From assembly GCA_037127255.1 (NCBI GenBank), contig JBANSL010000014.1, positions 67,997,646-68,061,645 on the forward strand: a DNA stretch of 64,000 bases, in the 5' to 3' direction. Below the pieces are notes generated by a model. The model did no database searches, was not told the origin of the DNA, and saw nothing but the letters and a program-made list of their open reading frames with translations. Source of the stretch: Persicaria tinctoria. Its lineage: Eukaryota > Streptophyta > Magnoliopsida > Caryophyllales > Polygonaceae. The position numbers and the translations under genes were made by a program. Positions 21,863-33,461 of the stretch are shown one piece after another (position 1 is the stretch's first letter; every line of letters begins with the position of its first letter).

Positions 21863-23291
21863 TGACGGAGGGAAAACCTGTCGTTGATCCCGTCAAAGTA
21901 AACTCAAACCTATAACTAGTATAGCAATAAGCAAGAGGTCGATCCCACAGGGAAATTACTATTCAAGTGTGATTTAGATGCCAATTAAGTAACCAAAGAG
22001 GGGGTTTTTTGAGTGTGAAAGTTCCGCTTTTTATCAAAGCGGATTGAAGCAAACAAAAGTAAATAATTGTATTTCAGACAATTAGGAGAAGCAATTCTAC
22101 TTACAATTTTTCACTTTATTGGATTGAAGCGATCCTTGTAACTTCTTCTCGTCCTATTAAGTTTCCTGTGAATGCCCTTATCCCGACCTAATATAGTTAC
22201 TAGTCCAACCAGTCCTAGCAACCCTTATCAATCGAACAGTCCCTAAAGAAGGATTTAACCCAATTGATAGCTTTAAGTTCAGAGATTAGCCAAGGTATTT
22301 GCAGTCCCTAAAAAAAGATTTAACAACACATTCAACTTCCTACTTATTCAATTAGTTCAACCATCCCTAAAGGAACAAGTTTGCCACTTAGGTTAAAGTT
22401 CACAACCAGGAATCTACAAAACCTTAGCAATTGAATTGATCTAACAAGTTGGCCAGACAAGATAGAACAAAATAATAAACAATCAAGCACAAAGAAGTTG
22501 AAGCATTCAAATATAGAAAACAAGGAACGAGAATTAGAAACTCACAATCAATCCGAATAAAGCTTCAAATTGCAGGCAGAATAGATGAGTTTATTTCCTC
22601 ATGGAAGACATCGCTCAAAATCTCTAAAGTGTCTGATGAATAGAATAGAATAGAAGTTCTGAAAATAACATAAAACTTGGCCTTTTAAAACATCAAAGTC
22701 GGCCATGAAAGAAATAAATAAGTTCTGAATTAACGCTGATGACCAATGCTGCGGGCGCAGCATAGGTGCTGCACCCGCCGCACACTGTTTCCTCCAACCC
22801 TTTGCAAGTTGATTGGCCGCGGGCGCCGCAAGGTTGCTGCGGCCGCAGCCAGGGACTTTTCACGGAAAATCTATCATGAATTCGCTCTTCTTGTCAACAA
22901 GAAAGTTGTAGTTCTCTGAAAGAGCTTTCCAACGCATGGTCATAATAGTCAATCGGACAACCGAGGCCTCCAGAAAGTGCAAAACAAGTTCAGCATGTCT
23001 TGCGACAACTTCTGCAGACTTGTTCTTCGTTTAGGTTCGCTTCTTCTTCTCAGGACCTCTTGAGATCCTCATGTAAGCTTCTCCGATCAACTAGACATTC
23101 TCTTATAATGCGTCATCAACCCATGCCTCATCCTCGGATCCACAGTTACCTGAAATAATCAATAAAAGCATGTAGATTCCGACTCCGACAACATAGAGAA
23201 CTAATATGCAAATCGTGCTTAATCCATCAATGAAATGCATATTAACTAAGCTAAATGCAACCTATTATGTCTACCTAAATGCATGCTATCA
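21863..23291 (-). repeat. 3' LTR of the nested gypsy-type element
   Basis: 1429 bp. The portion from ~22815 matches 25723-26198 closely ('cacggaaaatctatcatgaa' onwards). It is followed at 23292-23302 by the complement of a PPT (minus GTGTGGGGGAGTT). Confidence 0.85.
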
Positions 23292-23703
23292 AACTCCCCC
23301 ACACTTAACTTTTGCTTGTCCTCAAGCAATGATAGAATGAACATAAATCAATGTATCCCACAGGAAATCCCTTCAAGTTTCAACCTCATCAAAAAGCAAC
23401 ATCATATCAGGTGAAAACATAAACCAAGCAAACAAACGTCATAGCATGTATTTCAGTGATCAAAGCTTAGAAGTAGACATCATCCAACCTCACCAGAAAT
23501 ATGTGTTTCACTCATGTGTTTAGGCTTTAAGCTACAACTCTCAACTCAAACCAATCATACACTAAGCTCATAGACATTGACCACCATATCACCAATTCTC
23601 TACCGAAATGTCATTACTTGCGGGACACAATAAAGAAAATAAAATGCAACACTTTTTTTTCTTTTTCTTTTGTTTTCTTTTCTCCTTTTTTTTTCTTGGT
23701 GCT

Positions 23704-23960
23704 TTACTTACGTGAAGCGCAAACATGGGTGTCATGAATGGCCCCGGTCTATCAACACCTTAACCTTCTAAAATGAAATCCACTTGAACATTTTTTGACG
23801 CAAGTTGCAAACATGGGTGTCATGAATGAACATGGTTACTCAATGATCAAGCTTTCTTTCCCAGTGGATAGTTTTCAACACCTTTTTGCGCGAATCATAC
23901 CCATGGGTGTCATGCATAGATCCGGTTACTAAGTGCATCAACCATTGCCACCTTATTCAC
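23704..23960. repeat. Three diverged ~89-bp tandem repeats
   Basis: The core catgggtgtcatg occurs at 23724, 23812 and 23902, spaced 88 and 90 bp, each followed by a 'ggttact'/'ggtctat'-type segment. It lies in the non-coding 3' part of the gypsy-type element. Confidence 0.7.
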
Positions 23961-24669
23961 TAAATATTCACAAATCCAAACAAAAGACTCAAAATATAAA
24001 CATAAACTCCGCAAGCAATCAAACATGTGCATCAGTCTTTAAAATTAGATACTGCAGTCAATCCCAAGAGGTAGCAACACTAGGAGAGTAATTTACACAA
24101 CTGAGCAATGGAATTCAAATAAGGCCAAACATTCTCACAGGGTCATGTTTTTACGACTTCAATCATACTTTAGCTCAATCATACATGCTCAATTATATTT
24201 GCTAGCTCATGTTTCACAAAAAACAAATATAGACAAGGCCAAAACATCCAAAACTCCATGGGATTTATATGATCATGCTTGAAATTTAAATAAGAGGACA
24301 AACTAAGCTAGATGGGTGTTTGAATAACACATATGTATGCAATGCATGCTTCTTTTTGGGATTTTCGATTTTTTTTAATTACGAAAATAAACAAGAAATT
24401 AATAAAAAAAATGAAATAAATTAAACATGGTGCAGAAATTTAAATATGATCTCCTATATGCACTATATATACAGAATTCCTCTCCCCCACACTTAAAGTT
24501 TTCATTGTCCTCAATGAAACAGTAAAGACAACAAAAGTAAATAAAATATAATCAGGGTGAAGGAAGAGGAAAAGGAAAAAGAAAAAAAAAACAAAACTTA
24601 CCTCGGGTTGCCTCCCGAGAAGCGCCTTTGTTTCAAGTCGTTGGCTCGACGTAATAGCCCTTGATTGGC

Positions 24670-25770
24670 CTAGGTTCCTCCACCAGGGTCACCTACACCT
24701 GTCATTTCATTGACAAATGCGGACACCCTTGGAAGGTGTAGCTTTCTGTCCAAACATTCATCCATTACCCTTAGCTTTTCTCCTTGAGCTATGCCTGGGG
24801 GTTGTCCTGGAATCACAAAAGGTTTCAATTTATTAGGATGTTTAAATTTCCATAAACTATGTTCCTTAGGTGTCTCTAACAAATCACGAAAATTATTGAT
24901 GCGATCAATATTGTCAGCAATAGGCATATCTAAAGAATTTTCAAGAGAAAGCTTAGCATGATTAAAGAGAGAGAATTCTATCTTTCTTCCATCAAACTCC
25001 ATAGTCAATAAACCTTCACAACAATCAATTTTCGTTTTCGCAGTTTTCAGGAATGGTCTTCCTAGTATAATGGGTGTTTCTGGGGCTCCCTGCTCCATAT
25101 CTAAAACAAAGAAATCAACAGGGAAAAACAAATCATCTACTATAACCAAAACATCTTCAATAACGCCTCTTGGCCTGATTTGTGATCGATCAGCAAGTTG
25201 CACTGTAACCCCAGTCTCAGTCAAAGCACCCAAACCCAAAGACATGTACATGTTATAGGAAATAACATTAATTGAGGCTCCTAGATCTAACATGGCTTGT
25301 TTGAATCTAGTATTCCCAATTGCACATGGAATTGTAAACATACCTGGGTCTCCACATTTTTTAGGCAATTTCCTTTGCAACATAGCAGAGACATTTTCAT
25401 TCAAACTTACCTTTTCCTTCTTTTTTAATCGTTGCTTCTTCTTGATGGTGCACAATTCCTTCAAAAATTTAGCATATCTAGGAATGCTCTTAATCAATTT
25501 GAGTAAAGGAATATTTACCTCGCACTTGTTGAACGTCTCAAAAATCTCCTTATCGGTCTCATACCTTCTTGTATCCTTCAGAGCTTCCGGAAATGGTGGA
25601 ACCGGCTTTGGAGTTTCCATAGGTAAGGAAGAAGAAGAAGGAGGAGGAAGAGGGGAAGAAGGAGAAGAAGGGGAACAAGACGAAGAAAACGTACCTGGCA
25701 CCGATAGGTCGATGGGGGCACTGGCGGCGGGCGCCGCAAATTGCTGCGGGCGCAGCCAGGGGCTTTTCAC
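24670..25770 (-). pseudogene. Gypsy gag-protease remnant fused to LTR sequence
   Basis: A 366-codon open frame. The body has a gag C-terminal motif (VNIPLLKLIKSIPRYAKFLK) and a retropepsin-like domain with LDLGASINVIS (DLG in place of DTG/DSG), GVIEDVLVIVDDLFFPVDF and ILGRPFL, as in plant Athila/Tat-type gypsy elements. The first ~16 codons (MKSPWLRPQQFAAPAA) are read out of the truncated 5' LTR, so the apparent start is an artefact of the deletion that removed PBS and most of gag. It ends at 24670. Confidence 0.75.
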
Positions 25771-26198
25771 GGAAAATCTATCATGAATTCGCTCTTCTTG
25801 TCAACGGGAAAGTTGTAGTTCTCTGAAAGAGCTTTTCAACGCATGGTCATAATAGTCAATCGGACAACCGAGGCCTCCAGAAAGTGCAAAATAAGTTCAA
25901 CATGTCTTGCGACAACTTCTGCAGACTTGTTCTTCGTTTAGGTTCGCTTCTTCTTCTCAGGACCTCTTGAGATCCTCATGTAAGCTTCTCCGATCAACTA
26001 GAAATTCTCTTATAATGCCTCATCAACCCATGCCTCATCCTCGGATCCACAGTTACCTGAAATAATCAATAAAAACATGTAGATTCCGACTCCGACAACA
26101 TAGAGAACTAATATGCAAATCGTGCTTTATCCATCAATGAAATGCATCTTAACTAAGCTAAATGCAACCTATTATGCCTACCTAAATGCATGCTATCA
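25723..26198 (-). repeat. 5' LTR remnant of the nested element
   Basis: Same sequence as ~22815-23291. Cut off at 25723 in the GC-rich 'ggcggcgggcgccgcaa' stretch. Confidence 0.8.
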
Positions 26199-26463
26199 CT
26201 TCCGTTAGGGTACCGTGAAGAAAGGCGTTTTGAACGTCTAGTTGCTGCACACACCAACCGTTCATTGCTGCGAGAGAAAACAACAGTCGTATGGTTGAGG
26301 GCTTTGCCACGGGGCTAAAGGTTTCCTGGTAATCGACCCCTTCTTGTTGATGGTAACCCTTAGCTACAAGTCTCGCCTTGCGTCGCTCAATTGTGCCATC
26401 CGAGTGCCGCTTGGTCTTGAAGACCCATTTGACACCAAGGACATTCAATTTTGGATTGAAGGG
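26199..26463 (-). pseudogene. Copia RT, N-terminal part
   Basis: Encodes [40 protein letters not shown] and [15 protein letters not shown], then is interrupted by the gypsy-type insertion. The rest of pol upstream is missing. Confidence 0.8.
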
Positions 26464-26586
26464 TGTTAGAGAGTGAGATATTATTGTTATTAGTTGAGAT
26501 ATATCCTCCGTATATATCTCTTCATACCCGTTGCATATCCTCCGTGTATCTCTCCATATCTCTTTTGTAACCTCCTCATGTAAGTA

Positions 26587-27026
26587 CTATATAATACAGT
26601 GAATACAATGGCAACCCCACTCAAGGGGAATTAGCCTTTCTACAATCCCCGCATATAGCTCATGAACACGATCCCAAATTTCCTTTGAAGTAGTGCATTC
26701 CAAAGTGTGCACCATCACCGCTTCTGTGAAGGAAGAAGATAGCAGCGCCACCACAAGTTGATCCTTCGAGAGCCATTCGGCGTGCGCAGGGGCTGTTACC
26801 GATGAAAGCTCTGGGCAGGGAGTGGTCCCATCAACAAAGGGGAAGAGATTCTGGGCTCGGAGGTAGGCGGTGACCTGTCTCACCCAAATATTGAAGTTGT
26901 CGGTGGAAAGCTTCACCGTGTTTAAGGTATGGAAGCTAGGAGTAGCAGGGGATTTTGGGGATTTGGGTTATTGGCCATGGCCGTTTGGACTTGGGAAATA
27001 ATTGCAGCTAATTGTGTTTCATCCAT
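26587..27026 (-). pseudogene. Copia gag fragment, frameshifted
   Basis: The element's gag start is ATG at 27026 (MDETQLAAIISQVQTAMANN). A frame change follows near 26.92 kb, then the conserved block KLSTDNFNIWVRQVTAYLRA ... TSKEIWDRVHELYAG. It breaks off near 26640, next to an LTR-like stretch. Confidence 0.75.
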
Positions 27027-27066
27027 GGATGCGCCTTAGTGACGTGGGTCAGGGGCTCTGATACCA

Positions 27067-27283
27067 TGGAACGATTTTGGGATCTGAGAAAAGTTGTTTC
27101 CTTTAATTCATTCATACATCCATGAGGAAGATGACAATCTGAATTTATATAGCAGCTCTGGCACATTAGGGATTCTATTCTATTCTAGAACCTGGACAAC
27201 GTCTAGACTAAAGAGGCCTATGGGCCTTCTATCCTTTGTCTTTGCTGGGCTCCAAGTCTTGGTCTAATGTGCTTGTGTCACTA
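27067..27283 (-). repeat. 5' LTR of the 217-bp-LTR copia
   Basis: Same length as 20475-20691. PBS directly adjacent at 27054-27066. Confidence 0.85.
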
Positions 27284-27799
27284 AGCACTCATATGTGTTA
27301 CAATACAACACCAAATTCAACAAAGAATCCAAACAAGGCTTTATACAAGAACAATCATCAAATTTCTAGCATTGAACTCTAAAGGAACCAACTGCACAAC
27401 TCACCTGTATTATCCGATTTCTAGCATTGAACTCTAAAGAATCCAAACAAGGCTTTCCTCAAAAGCATGAAGCACTCATATCTATGCTTGTTGCAGATCT
27501 GTCGCCAACTAATCAGCCTTTAGATCAACAAAAAAATCCAACTATGACAAAGAGAGGAAAGATATGAGGGCACATAGGAGAGAGAGTGAGAGAGAGATAG
27601 TGAATGAGTTTCTGTTATTAGACTCTCATTAATGAAAAACAAGTACTTGCACAGGCGTACAACATAAACACTATGAAGAGATTATGCCATTATAAATCAT
27701 GTATACAATCTCCTCCATAGGCTCAACCAAATAGAGGTGTTGCTATGCTACCAATCACTAAAAAGCAATATTATTCCACTAAATACTACTCACTAGTAG
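27284..27799. other. 3' flank of receptor kinase gene
   Basis: Continuation of the flank interrupted by the copia, homologous to 4607-4996. It contains an internal partial duplication ('tttctagcattgaactctaa' twice) and a short GA-rich tract at ~27575-27600. No gene seen. Confidence 0.55.
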
Positions 27800-30700
27800 C
27801 TAAGTGGTCTTGAAAAGCTCAGCCAAGGATGCCTTTGAACGGGATGAAAAAGCGTTTTCCACTTGACGCATTGTGGGTCTGAGCTCGGGTTTAGGAGCAG
27901 TGCAGAGCAAAGATACTCTGATTGTCAGCATTAATCCATTTGATAGATTCCTCCCTGGTGGGGGAATTCGATCATCCAACACACCACTCATAAGCAACTC
28001 TTGATGATTGTTCATTGATGATGATGATGGTAGAAGAGACTGCAAAAGGTCTCCTGGGTGTTTTCCCATCACAATTTCCAGGGCCACAACCCCGAAGCTA
28101 TAAACATCACATTTTGGAGTGACTCTCATAGTTTGAGCCAGCTCTATCAACAAAGGGAAACAATAGTCATGCTCAGTTTGTACCAATTTGAGATAAAGAC
28201 AAGGAAATGATGTAGTATCAGCCTTGTTACCTGGAGCCATGTAACCAAGTGATCCAACCACTAAGGTCCAGTTGGAGGTATCTGGGCTTATCAATCTTGC
28301 AGTGCCAAAGTCCGAAAGTTTTGGCTCAAATTCATCATCCAGCAAGATGTTGTTGATGGATACGTCGCGGTGAACTATAGGTGGGAAGCAATCATGATGC
28401 AGGTACGCGAGGGCATGTGCCAATCCGTGTACAATCTTCAGTCTTCTTTCCCAACTTAGCTCCTTTGCTCCGTCCTTACTACGTAAAATCTTCCCAAGAC
28501 TACCATTCTCAACATAGTCATACATGAGGTACATCCTTCTCCTCCAGTAACAAAACCCGTGCAGCTTGATGACATTACGGTGCCTGACTTTTGTTAATGT
28601 CCGAACCTCATTTATAAAACTCCACTCTTTTACGGGTTCACTGAACTCAGAAGTATCTATCAGTTGTTTGACAGCAAACACCTGGCCTTTCCTCAGTGCA
28701 GCTTTGTATACACCGCCAAATCCGCCTTTACCTATGCAGTATCCCTCGTTGAATTCTTCCGTGGCCTTGATAATCTCGCGGAATTTGAATTTTGCCTCAC
28801 CACTCCACACCTCCAACATACTGTTCTCCTCACTTGTGATTCTCTTCTTTGATTTCTTCCGACATGCTAAAATTACAGCCAGATATGTCGCAAGGAGTAT
28901 AATACAAGCAACTGGAACTGTGACTGCTGTGATGATTATGGTTTTCTTGAAACTTGATCTAGTTTTACAAGAAGGCAATCCATGAACCAAATTGCCACAT
29001 AGACCAGAGTTCCCGGTATAGATCCCATTTTGAAAATTCCCACCCGGAACTTGACCAGTCAGATCATTGTAAGATAGATCAATGACTTGTAATAAGGCCA
29101 GACTTGATAGCTGAGACGGGATTGTATCAGAGAGATGGTTATGTGACAAATTCAAGGTGAGTAGTTGTGTACAATTGACAAGCCTCTGTGGAATCAAACC
29201 TTTCAAGTCATTCTCTGACAGATCAAGATATTGAAGAACTTCCATTTGACCTATTCTCTCCGGGACTTCCCCAACCAAATGGTTTCGGCTCAAATTCATT
29301 GTAACCAAAGAGTCCAGAAGTCCTAGCTCAATTGGGATATCCCCTGATAGCTGATTTGAATCGAGGGCTAGGGTTTCTAATCTGCTCAACTGTCCAAGCT
29401 CCGCCGGTATTTGGCCTGAAATTCTATTTCCATCCAACTCCAAAATAGTGAGACTGCTACAACGTGCCCACTGGGGAGAAATTTCACCAGCAAAGTGGTT
29501 CATACTTGCTTTGAAAAAATAAAGGTTTTGATGGATTTCAAATGACTCGGAAATGTTACCCGTAAACTGGTTACTGTCTAACCGGACTGTCATTAGTTCT
29601 GAACAGTTCCTTAAGCAATCTGGAATAGGCCCAGTGAAGTTGTTCTTATTGACTTCTAACTCTTCGAGTGCATGACCACTGCAAAGATGTGGTGGTAGTT
29701 GACCTGAAAATCTGTTATCGGAGAACCTAACCATGAAAAGCCAAGGGCTATACCTTCCGAGATCCTGTGGGATGATGCCAGAGAAGTTGTTACTCATGAG
29801 AGATAGTGACTCTAAATTGGTAAGGTTGGATATGTTGCTGGGGAGCTCTCCTTGGAATTGATTGAAGTGAAGACCAAGTATTACCAAGTTTATGAGATTC
29901 CCAACTTCCGGCGGCAGTACTCCGGAAAGATTATTGGTGAAAAGCTCGAGGGCCAGAAGGTTTGGAAGGTTGCATATGCTTGGAGGAAAAGAACCTGTGA
30001 GGTGATTGCTTGAAAGATCTAACACTAACAATTCCGTGAGGTTCCCAATCTCTGTGGGGATTGAGCCAACGAAGCTGTTGTTGCGAAGATAAAGATACTC
30101 CAGCTTTGTCAAGAGGCCTATTTCATGAGGGATGGTTCCACTGAACTGATTGTACTGAAGTTGTAAAACAATAAGTTGAGTCCAATTGCCCAAGAAATCA
30201 GGTGAGATCTCCCCTGAGAGAGCATTTTTGCTTAAGCCAAACTTAGATATCTTCCCAAGGTTGCTCAACGACTCCGGCAGCTCCCCAGTTAATGAATTTA
30301 GAGCTAGAGCAAGGTAAGGAAGGTTAGTGCACAAGCCAAGCTCTGGGGGAATGGTAGAGTTGAACATGTTTCGACTAAGATCAAGATGTTGCAGATTCTT
30401 TATATGGCCTATCGAAGAGGAAATGGATCCTTCAAAAAAATTTGCGTTAAGACTGAGGAGCTCTAGACTTGAAAGATTGGTATACATAGCCTGTGGGATC
30501 AGTCCATGAAACGAGTTTTGTGACAAGTCAAGGTAACGCAATATGTTGGAAGCAAGTATGAAAGGTGGAAACTCTGAGCTTAAACTATTCAGAGCTAAGC
30601 TGAGATGGGTTAGAAGTGGCATGGGAACAAACTTGGACCAATCCACGGTTACTAAATAGTTATTTTCTGTTTTACGAGATGCTAGGTAGTTACCTCCAAC

Positions 30701-31150
30701 GTCCAAGTACCTTAACTTGGGCAGATGGCTAATCTGGTAAGGAATAATGCCCGCAAGGTTGTAATTGTTGTGCAAGTCCAAGTACTGGAGTTGGGTTAAC
30801 TGGCCCATCTCCGATGGAATGCTGCCAGTGAGAAAGTTGTTGCCGAGGTTTAGCCTTTTGAGGTTGGGAAATGCAGAGAAGTTGAATTGGTCAAGAGTTC
30901 CGTCTAGATCTATACCAGAGAGGTTGATCTCAGAGATGGTACCAGATGAACTGCATCGGATGCCCCTCCACTCACAGACAGCAGCAAGTTTGGAGTCTTT
31001 CCATGAAGAAAGGTAATTGGAAGAAAAAGACCAGGTCTTTTTCCACTGGATGAGTGCCTCTGCCTCTGTTATAGCTGAAGATGTGCTTTCTACAGACAGC
31101 AAAAGGCAAATGAGAAGATGGGCAACAAGAGGATGAGGAGTGGATGCCAT
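27800..31150 (-). CDS. LRR receptor-like kinase (MIK2-like), intact
   Basis: Plasma-membrane receptor kinase of 1087 aa after removal of an 87-nt intron (28144-28230). It starts [20 protein letters not shown] (signal peptide), followed by one LRR cap ([11 protein letters not shown]), about 25 LRRs, a membrane-proximal cap ([16 protein letters not shown]), TM ~737-763 and an RD kinase ([10 protein letters not shown] ~807, catalytic Lys ~828, HRD ~927, DFG ~947). Compared with 35342-38899 it lacks 72 residues net, equal to three LRR units (one near the N-terminus, two near the C-terminal end of the array). Its kinase and intron are nearly identical to 4997-8539, whereas the ectodomain is closer to 35342-38899. 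Family members perceive peptide or wall-derived signals; the ligand here is unknown. Confidence 0.92.
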   Translation of the reverse strand: MASTPHPLVAHLLICLLLSVESTSSAITEAEALIQWKKTWSFSSNYLSSWKDSKLAAVCEWRGIRCSSSGTISEINLSGIDLDGTLDQFNFSAFPNLKRLNLGNNFLTGSIPSEMGQLTQLQYLDLHNNYNLAGIIPYQISHLPKLRYLDVGGNYLASRKTENNYLVTVDWSKFVPMPLLTHLSLALNSLSSEFPPFILASNILRYLDLSQNSFHGLIPQAMYTNLSSLELLSLNANFFEGSISSSIGHIKNLQHLDLSRNMFNSTIPPELGLCTNLPYLALALNSLTGELPESLSNLGKISKFGLSKNALSGEISPDFLGNWTQLIVLQLQYNQFSGTIPHEIGLLTKLEYLYLRNNSFVGSIPTEIGNLTELLVLDLSSNHLTGSFPPSICNLPNLLALELFTNNLSGVLPPEVGNLINLVILGLHFNQFQGELPSNISNLTNLESLSLMSNNFSGIIPQDLGRYSPWLFMVRFSDNRFSGQLPPHLCSGHALEELEVNKNNFTGPIPDCLRNCSELMTVRLDSNQFTGNISESFEIHQNLYFFKASMNHFAGEISPQWARCSSLTILELDGNRISGQIPAELGQLSRLETLALDSNQLSGDIPIELGLLDSLVTMNLSRNHLVGEVPERIGQMEVLQYLDLSENDLKGLIPQRLVNCTQLLTLNLSHNHLSDTIPSQLSSLALLQVIDLSYNDLTGQVPGGNFQNGIYTGNSGLCGNLVHGLPSCKTRSSFKKTIIITAVTVPVACIILLATYLAVILACRKKSKKRITSEENSMLEVWSGEAKFKFREIIKATEEFNEGYCIGKGGFGGVYKAALRKGQVFAVKQLIDTSEFSEPVKEWSFINEVRTLTKVRHRNVIKLHGFCYWRRRMYLMYDYVENGSLGKILRSKDGAKELSWERRLKIVHGLAHALAYLHHDCFPPIVHRDVSINNILLDDEFEPKLSDFGTARLISPDTSNWTLVVGSLGYMAPGNKADTTSFPCLYLKLVQTEHDYCFPLLIELAQTMRVTPKCDVYSFGVVALEIVMGKHPGDLLQSLLPSSSSMNNHQELLMSGVLDDRIPPPGRNLSNGLMLTIRVSLLCTAPKPELRPTMRQVENAFSSRSKASLAELFKTT
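28144..28230 (-). other. 87-nt intron in the kinase domain, in frame and stop-free
   Basis: Donor GTAAC after MAP codons and acceptor TTGATAG before AGCTGGCTC. It is 29 codons without a stop and differs from the 84-nt intron of 4997-8539 mainly by a 3-nt indel. Confidence 0.9.
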
Positions 31151-31974
31151 GGTTGGGCTAATTGATTTGCTTGGGCTATCAACATGAACTTGTTTGTTAA
31201 TGGTGTTATCTTAAAATCCCCTTGTGGTATGTTTATTGACAAAGAGACTTCGAGTCTGAGTCAACTCGATTTTTCCAAAATTTCAAACAATAATTGACTG
31301 GAAAATATGTGCAAGGTCACGTCTCATGGAAATATAAGTGCAAGGTCACATCTCAATTTTGATCGAATTTTATCAGCCACCTTTTTTCCTTCTTATTTAT
31401 AGTATGTGATTTTTAAATTCAGTTTTAATTACTTTTATAAAATTAAACAACATGTTCTCATGCTGTTTAATTAACACTTGCATGCCATGATGTCATTCAC
31501 CTATGATATCCCCATGCCATATGAAATGAACAGAGAAGGACCATTCACCATATAAGCTAACTGTAAATTTGACAGGAGGATGATAATGGAACAAAACAAA
31601 GATTAGGGAATGAAACATTTATCAAAGGTTAGGGATGATAGATGCAATTTACTCAAAAATAATCTCAAATAATACCGACCATAATTATATTTTTTTCGGA
31701 GCCTTACCGAATAGGGGCTCTAGGCGACCACCTCTTGTAAGTTGCATCCGCCTCAAGGGCCAGCCCTGGATTTGAAGTTTGATAATAAAGAATACCTTGA
31801 ACTTCTTTATATAATCCCTCTATCTCAATAAACAAATACAGCATAGAACTATACAGCAAAAACTACTTAAAAAGATTCCGTCATTATAAATCAAGTAACC
31901 AATTCCAATATGCATAGGGACTGAACCAAATACCTGTAAAACAACATTATTCCAGTAAATACTACTCCGTAGTA
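31151..31974. other. Upstream region, no gene
   Basis: Promoter-side sequence of the gene ending at 31150, similar near the start codon to the upstream parts at 480 and 38905 ('atgaacttgtttgttaatgg'). AT-rich further out. No clear TATA box assigned. Confidence 0.5.
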
Positions 31975-32388
31975 GTTAAGCAGTCTTGAAAACTGAAAAG
32001 ATCGGGAAAGGACGCTTTCAAAAGGGATGAAAAAGTTTTTGCCACTTGATGCATTGTGGGTCCGGACTCGGGTTTTAGACCTGTGCAGAGCAAGGATACT
32101 CTGATTGCCAGCACCAATCTATCAGTTAGATTCCTCCCCGATTATTGTTCATTGATATAATGGTATAACCGTATTGAGTATAGAAGGAGGTCTCCTGGTT
32201 GTTTTCCCATCATAATTTCCAGTGCCACAACTCCGAAACTATAAACATCACACTTTGGAGTCACTCTCCTCCCGCTTTGACTTTTAGCCAGCTCTGCCAA
32301 CAAAGGGAAACAATATATCTACCAGTTCCAGTAAACGATACAGAAACGGATGAAGAAGCACAATAAGTGGATGCGGAATTGGTGCCAT
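31975..32388 (-). pseudogene. Collapsed LRR kinase: signal peptide start joined to kinase C-terminus
   Basis: An ATG at 32388 begins a signal-peptide-like stretch (MAPIPHPLIVLLHPFLYR). After about 20 codons the sequence passes directly into the 3' part of the kinase intron ('tgccaacaaagggaaacaat') and the C-terminal kinase lobe ([13 protein letters not shown]), ending near 31975. All LRRs, TM and the N-lobe are gone. Small indels also break the kinase frame. A very large deletion between short homologies in a full-length copy is the simplest origin. Confidence 0.75.
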
Positions 32389-33461
32389 GGTTATTCCAAT
32401 TTCTTTGTGCTAACCATGCACTGACTTGTGCTCTAAAATATGTGATGGTGTTTACCGAAATTTGTAATTATTAAATACAAAAATTTATGCCAAATAAACA
32501 AAATACTAACTGCACTTTCAACTTCAAATTATGTCAAAGTAAAAGGCCTTTTTTTTGGGTAATAAAGGGATCCAAAATCAAAGCACACGCGGTAAGTTAA
32601 GTGTGTTTTATAAAGTGGCATTGGAAAAGAATCTTGTTGTGTGAAAGAAAGAAATCAACATCTATTTGCATTATATAAGGTACATAAAGTGAAAACGTGT
32701 TAATGTTTTTATTAAAACTTGTTTCTATGTACTATTTTTTCCTAGTTTGATTATTGATGGACTTCAAAGACAAATACAGTACTACGGAGTACTCCGTATA
32801 TGATAAGATATTTGTAATTATATATTTTTTAAAGAAATTGATATTTTTTAAAAAACTTTGGCTCAAAAGTAAAAGATCATTTATGGTTAATCCCAACGGG
32901 TGGATATGCCTGTGTTTGTTAAAGCCAAGCGTGTTTGGAACGCCAGTGCCATTGACCCCTATTCTTTCTATTGGTATAGCATCTTAAACCAATGGTGTCT
33001 GCATCTCCAAAACTATACTACGCAGTAAATGGCAAAGACTTTTTGGGAACTTTCTAATACATAACTTGTGTCATACTACATATAAATTCACACTAGATAA
33101 AACACTTGGCAAATTAAGAGACAGAAAAATAGTCAATACAAATTGCAGCTTATCAGAGATGCGAATTAAAAAGATGCACCCTCAAGGAAGCTGATCAAGG
33201 ACTCCACAAGAGTAAGTAATCACGAGTTTCGAAACCACCAACTCTTTGGTAAGTACAAATTTCTAGGGATCGCAACAGAGAAAACAAAATGGGGGAAAAA
33301 GGGGGCAGAAAATATGACAATTTGTAGAAATTGAAATCAAAACAACGACTAGGGTTGGTTGTGTGAATGCAGTTGATTATTCAATCTGAAAAAAAAATTA
33401 AAATCAAGTGGAGAGGGAGGCGAGATTTGGCAAGGAATGAAAGGGCAAGGAGAGGGCGTAC
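32389..33461. other. Duplicated flank plus non-coding DNA
   Basis: 32395-32700 copies 19120-19440. 32705-32970 copies 8925-9130 but carries two extra segments, one being the palindrome tacggagtactccgta at 32783-32798. The rest has no recognisable gene. Confidence 0.55.

Larger units (their letters stand above)
21863..26198 (-). mobile_element. Nested Ty3/gypsy-type element lacking RT and integrase, TSD CTTCC
   Basis: Begins TG at 21863 and ends CA at 26198, flanked by CTTCC at 21858-21862 and 26199-26203, inside the copia RT. The 3' LTR is 21863-23291. The 5' LTR survives only as its first ~476 bp (25723-26198). The single coding remnant is a gypsy-type protease region. No RT, RNase H or integrase is present, so it is non-autonomous or internally deleted. 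Confidence 0.85.
20475..27283 (-). mobile_element. Ty1/copia retrotransposon, 217-bp LTRs, TSD AGCAC, interrupted
   Basis: The LTRs 20475-20691 and 27067-27283 differ at three positions by eye. AGCAC flanks both ends (20470-20474, 27284-27288), and the paralogous empty site 'gcatgaagcactcat' is intact near 4600. PBS TGGTATCAGAGCC (minus) is at 27054-27066. Inside are a broken gag and the first part of RT, then RT-RNase H on the far side of a nested gypsy-type element. Protease and integrase are deleted. Confidence 0.9.

Noticed and set aside
23641..24000. CRISPR-like array
   Set aside because: Three diverged ~89-bp repeats in a plant retrotransposon. No repeat-spacer structure.
26464..26607. 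LTR-like stretch TGTTAGAG...ATACA with a TATA-like motif inside the copia
   Set aside because: No target-site duplication on the two sides (aaggg against atggc) and no partner. It sits at a deletion junction, so it is left unannotated as an element.
27560..27602. Promoter GAGA element
   Set aside because: The GA-rich tract is in the 3' flank of a minus-strand gene and is short and imperfect.
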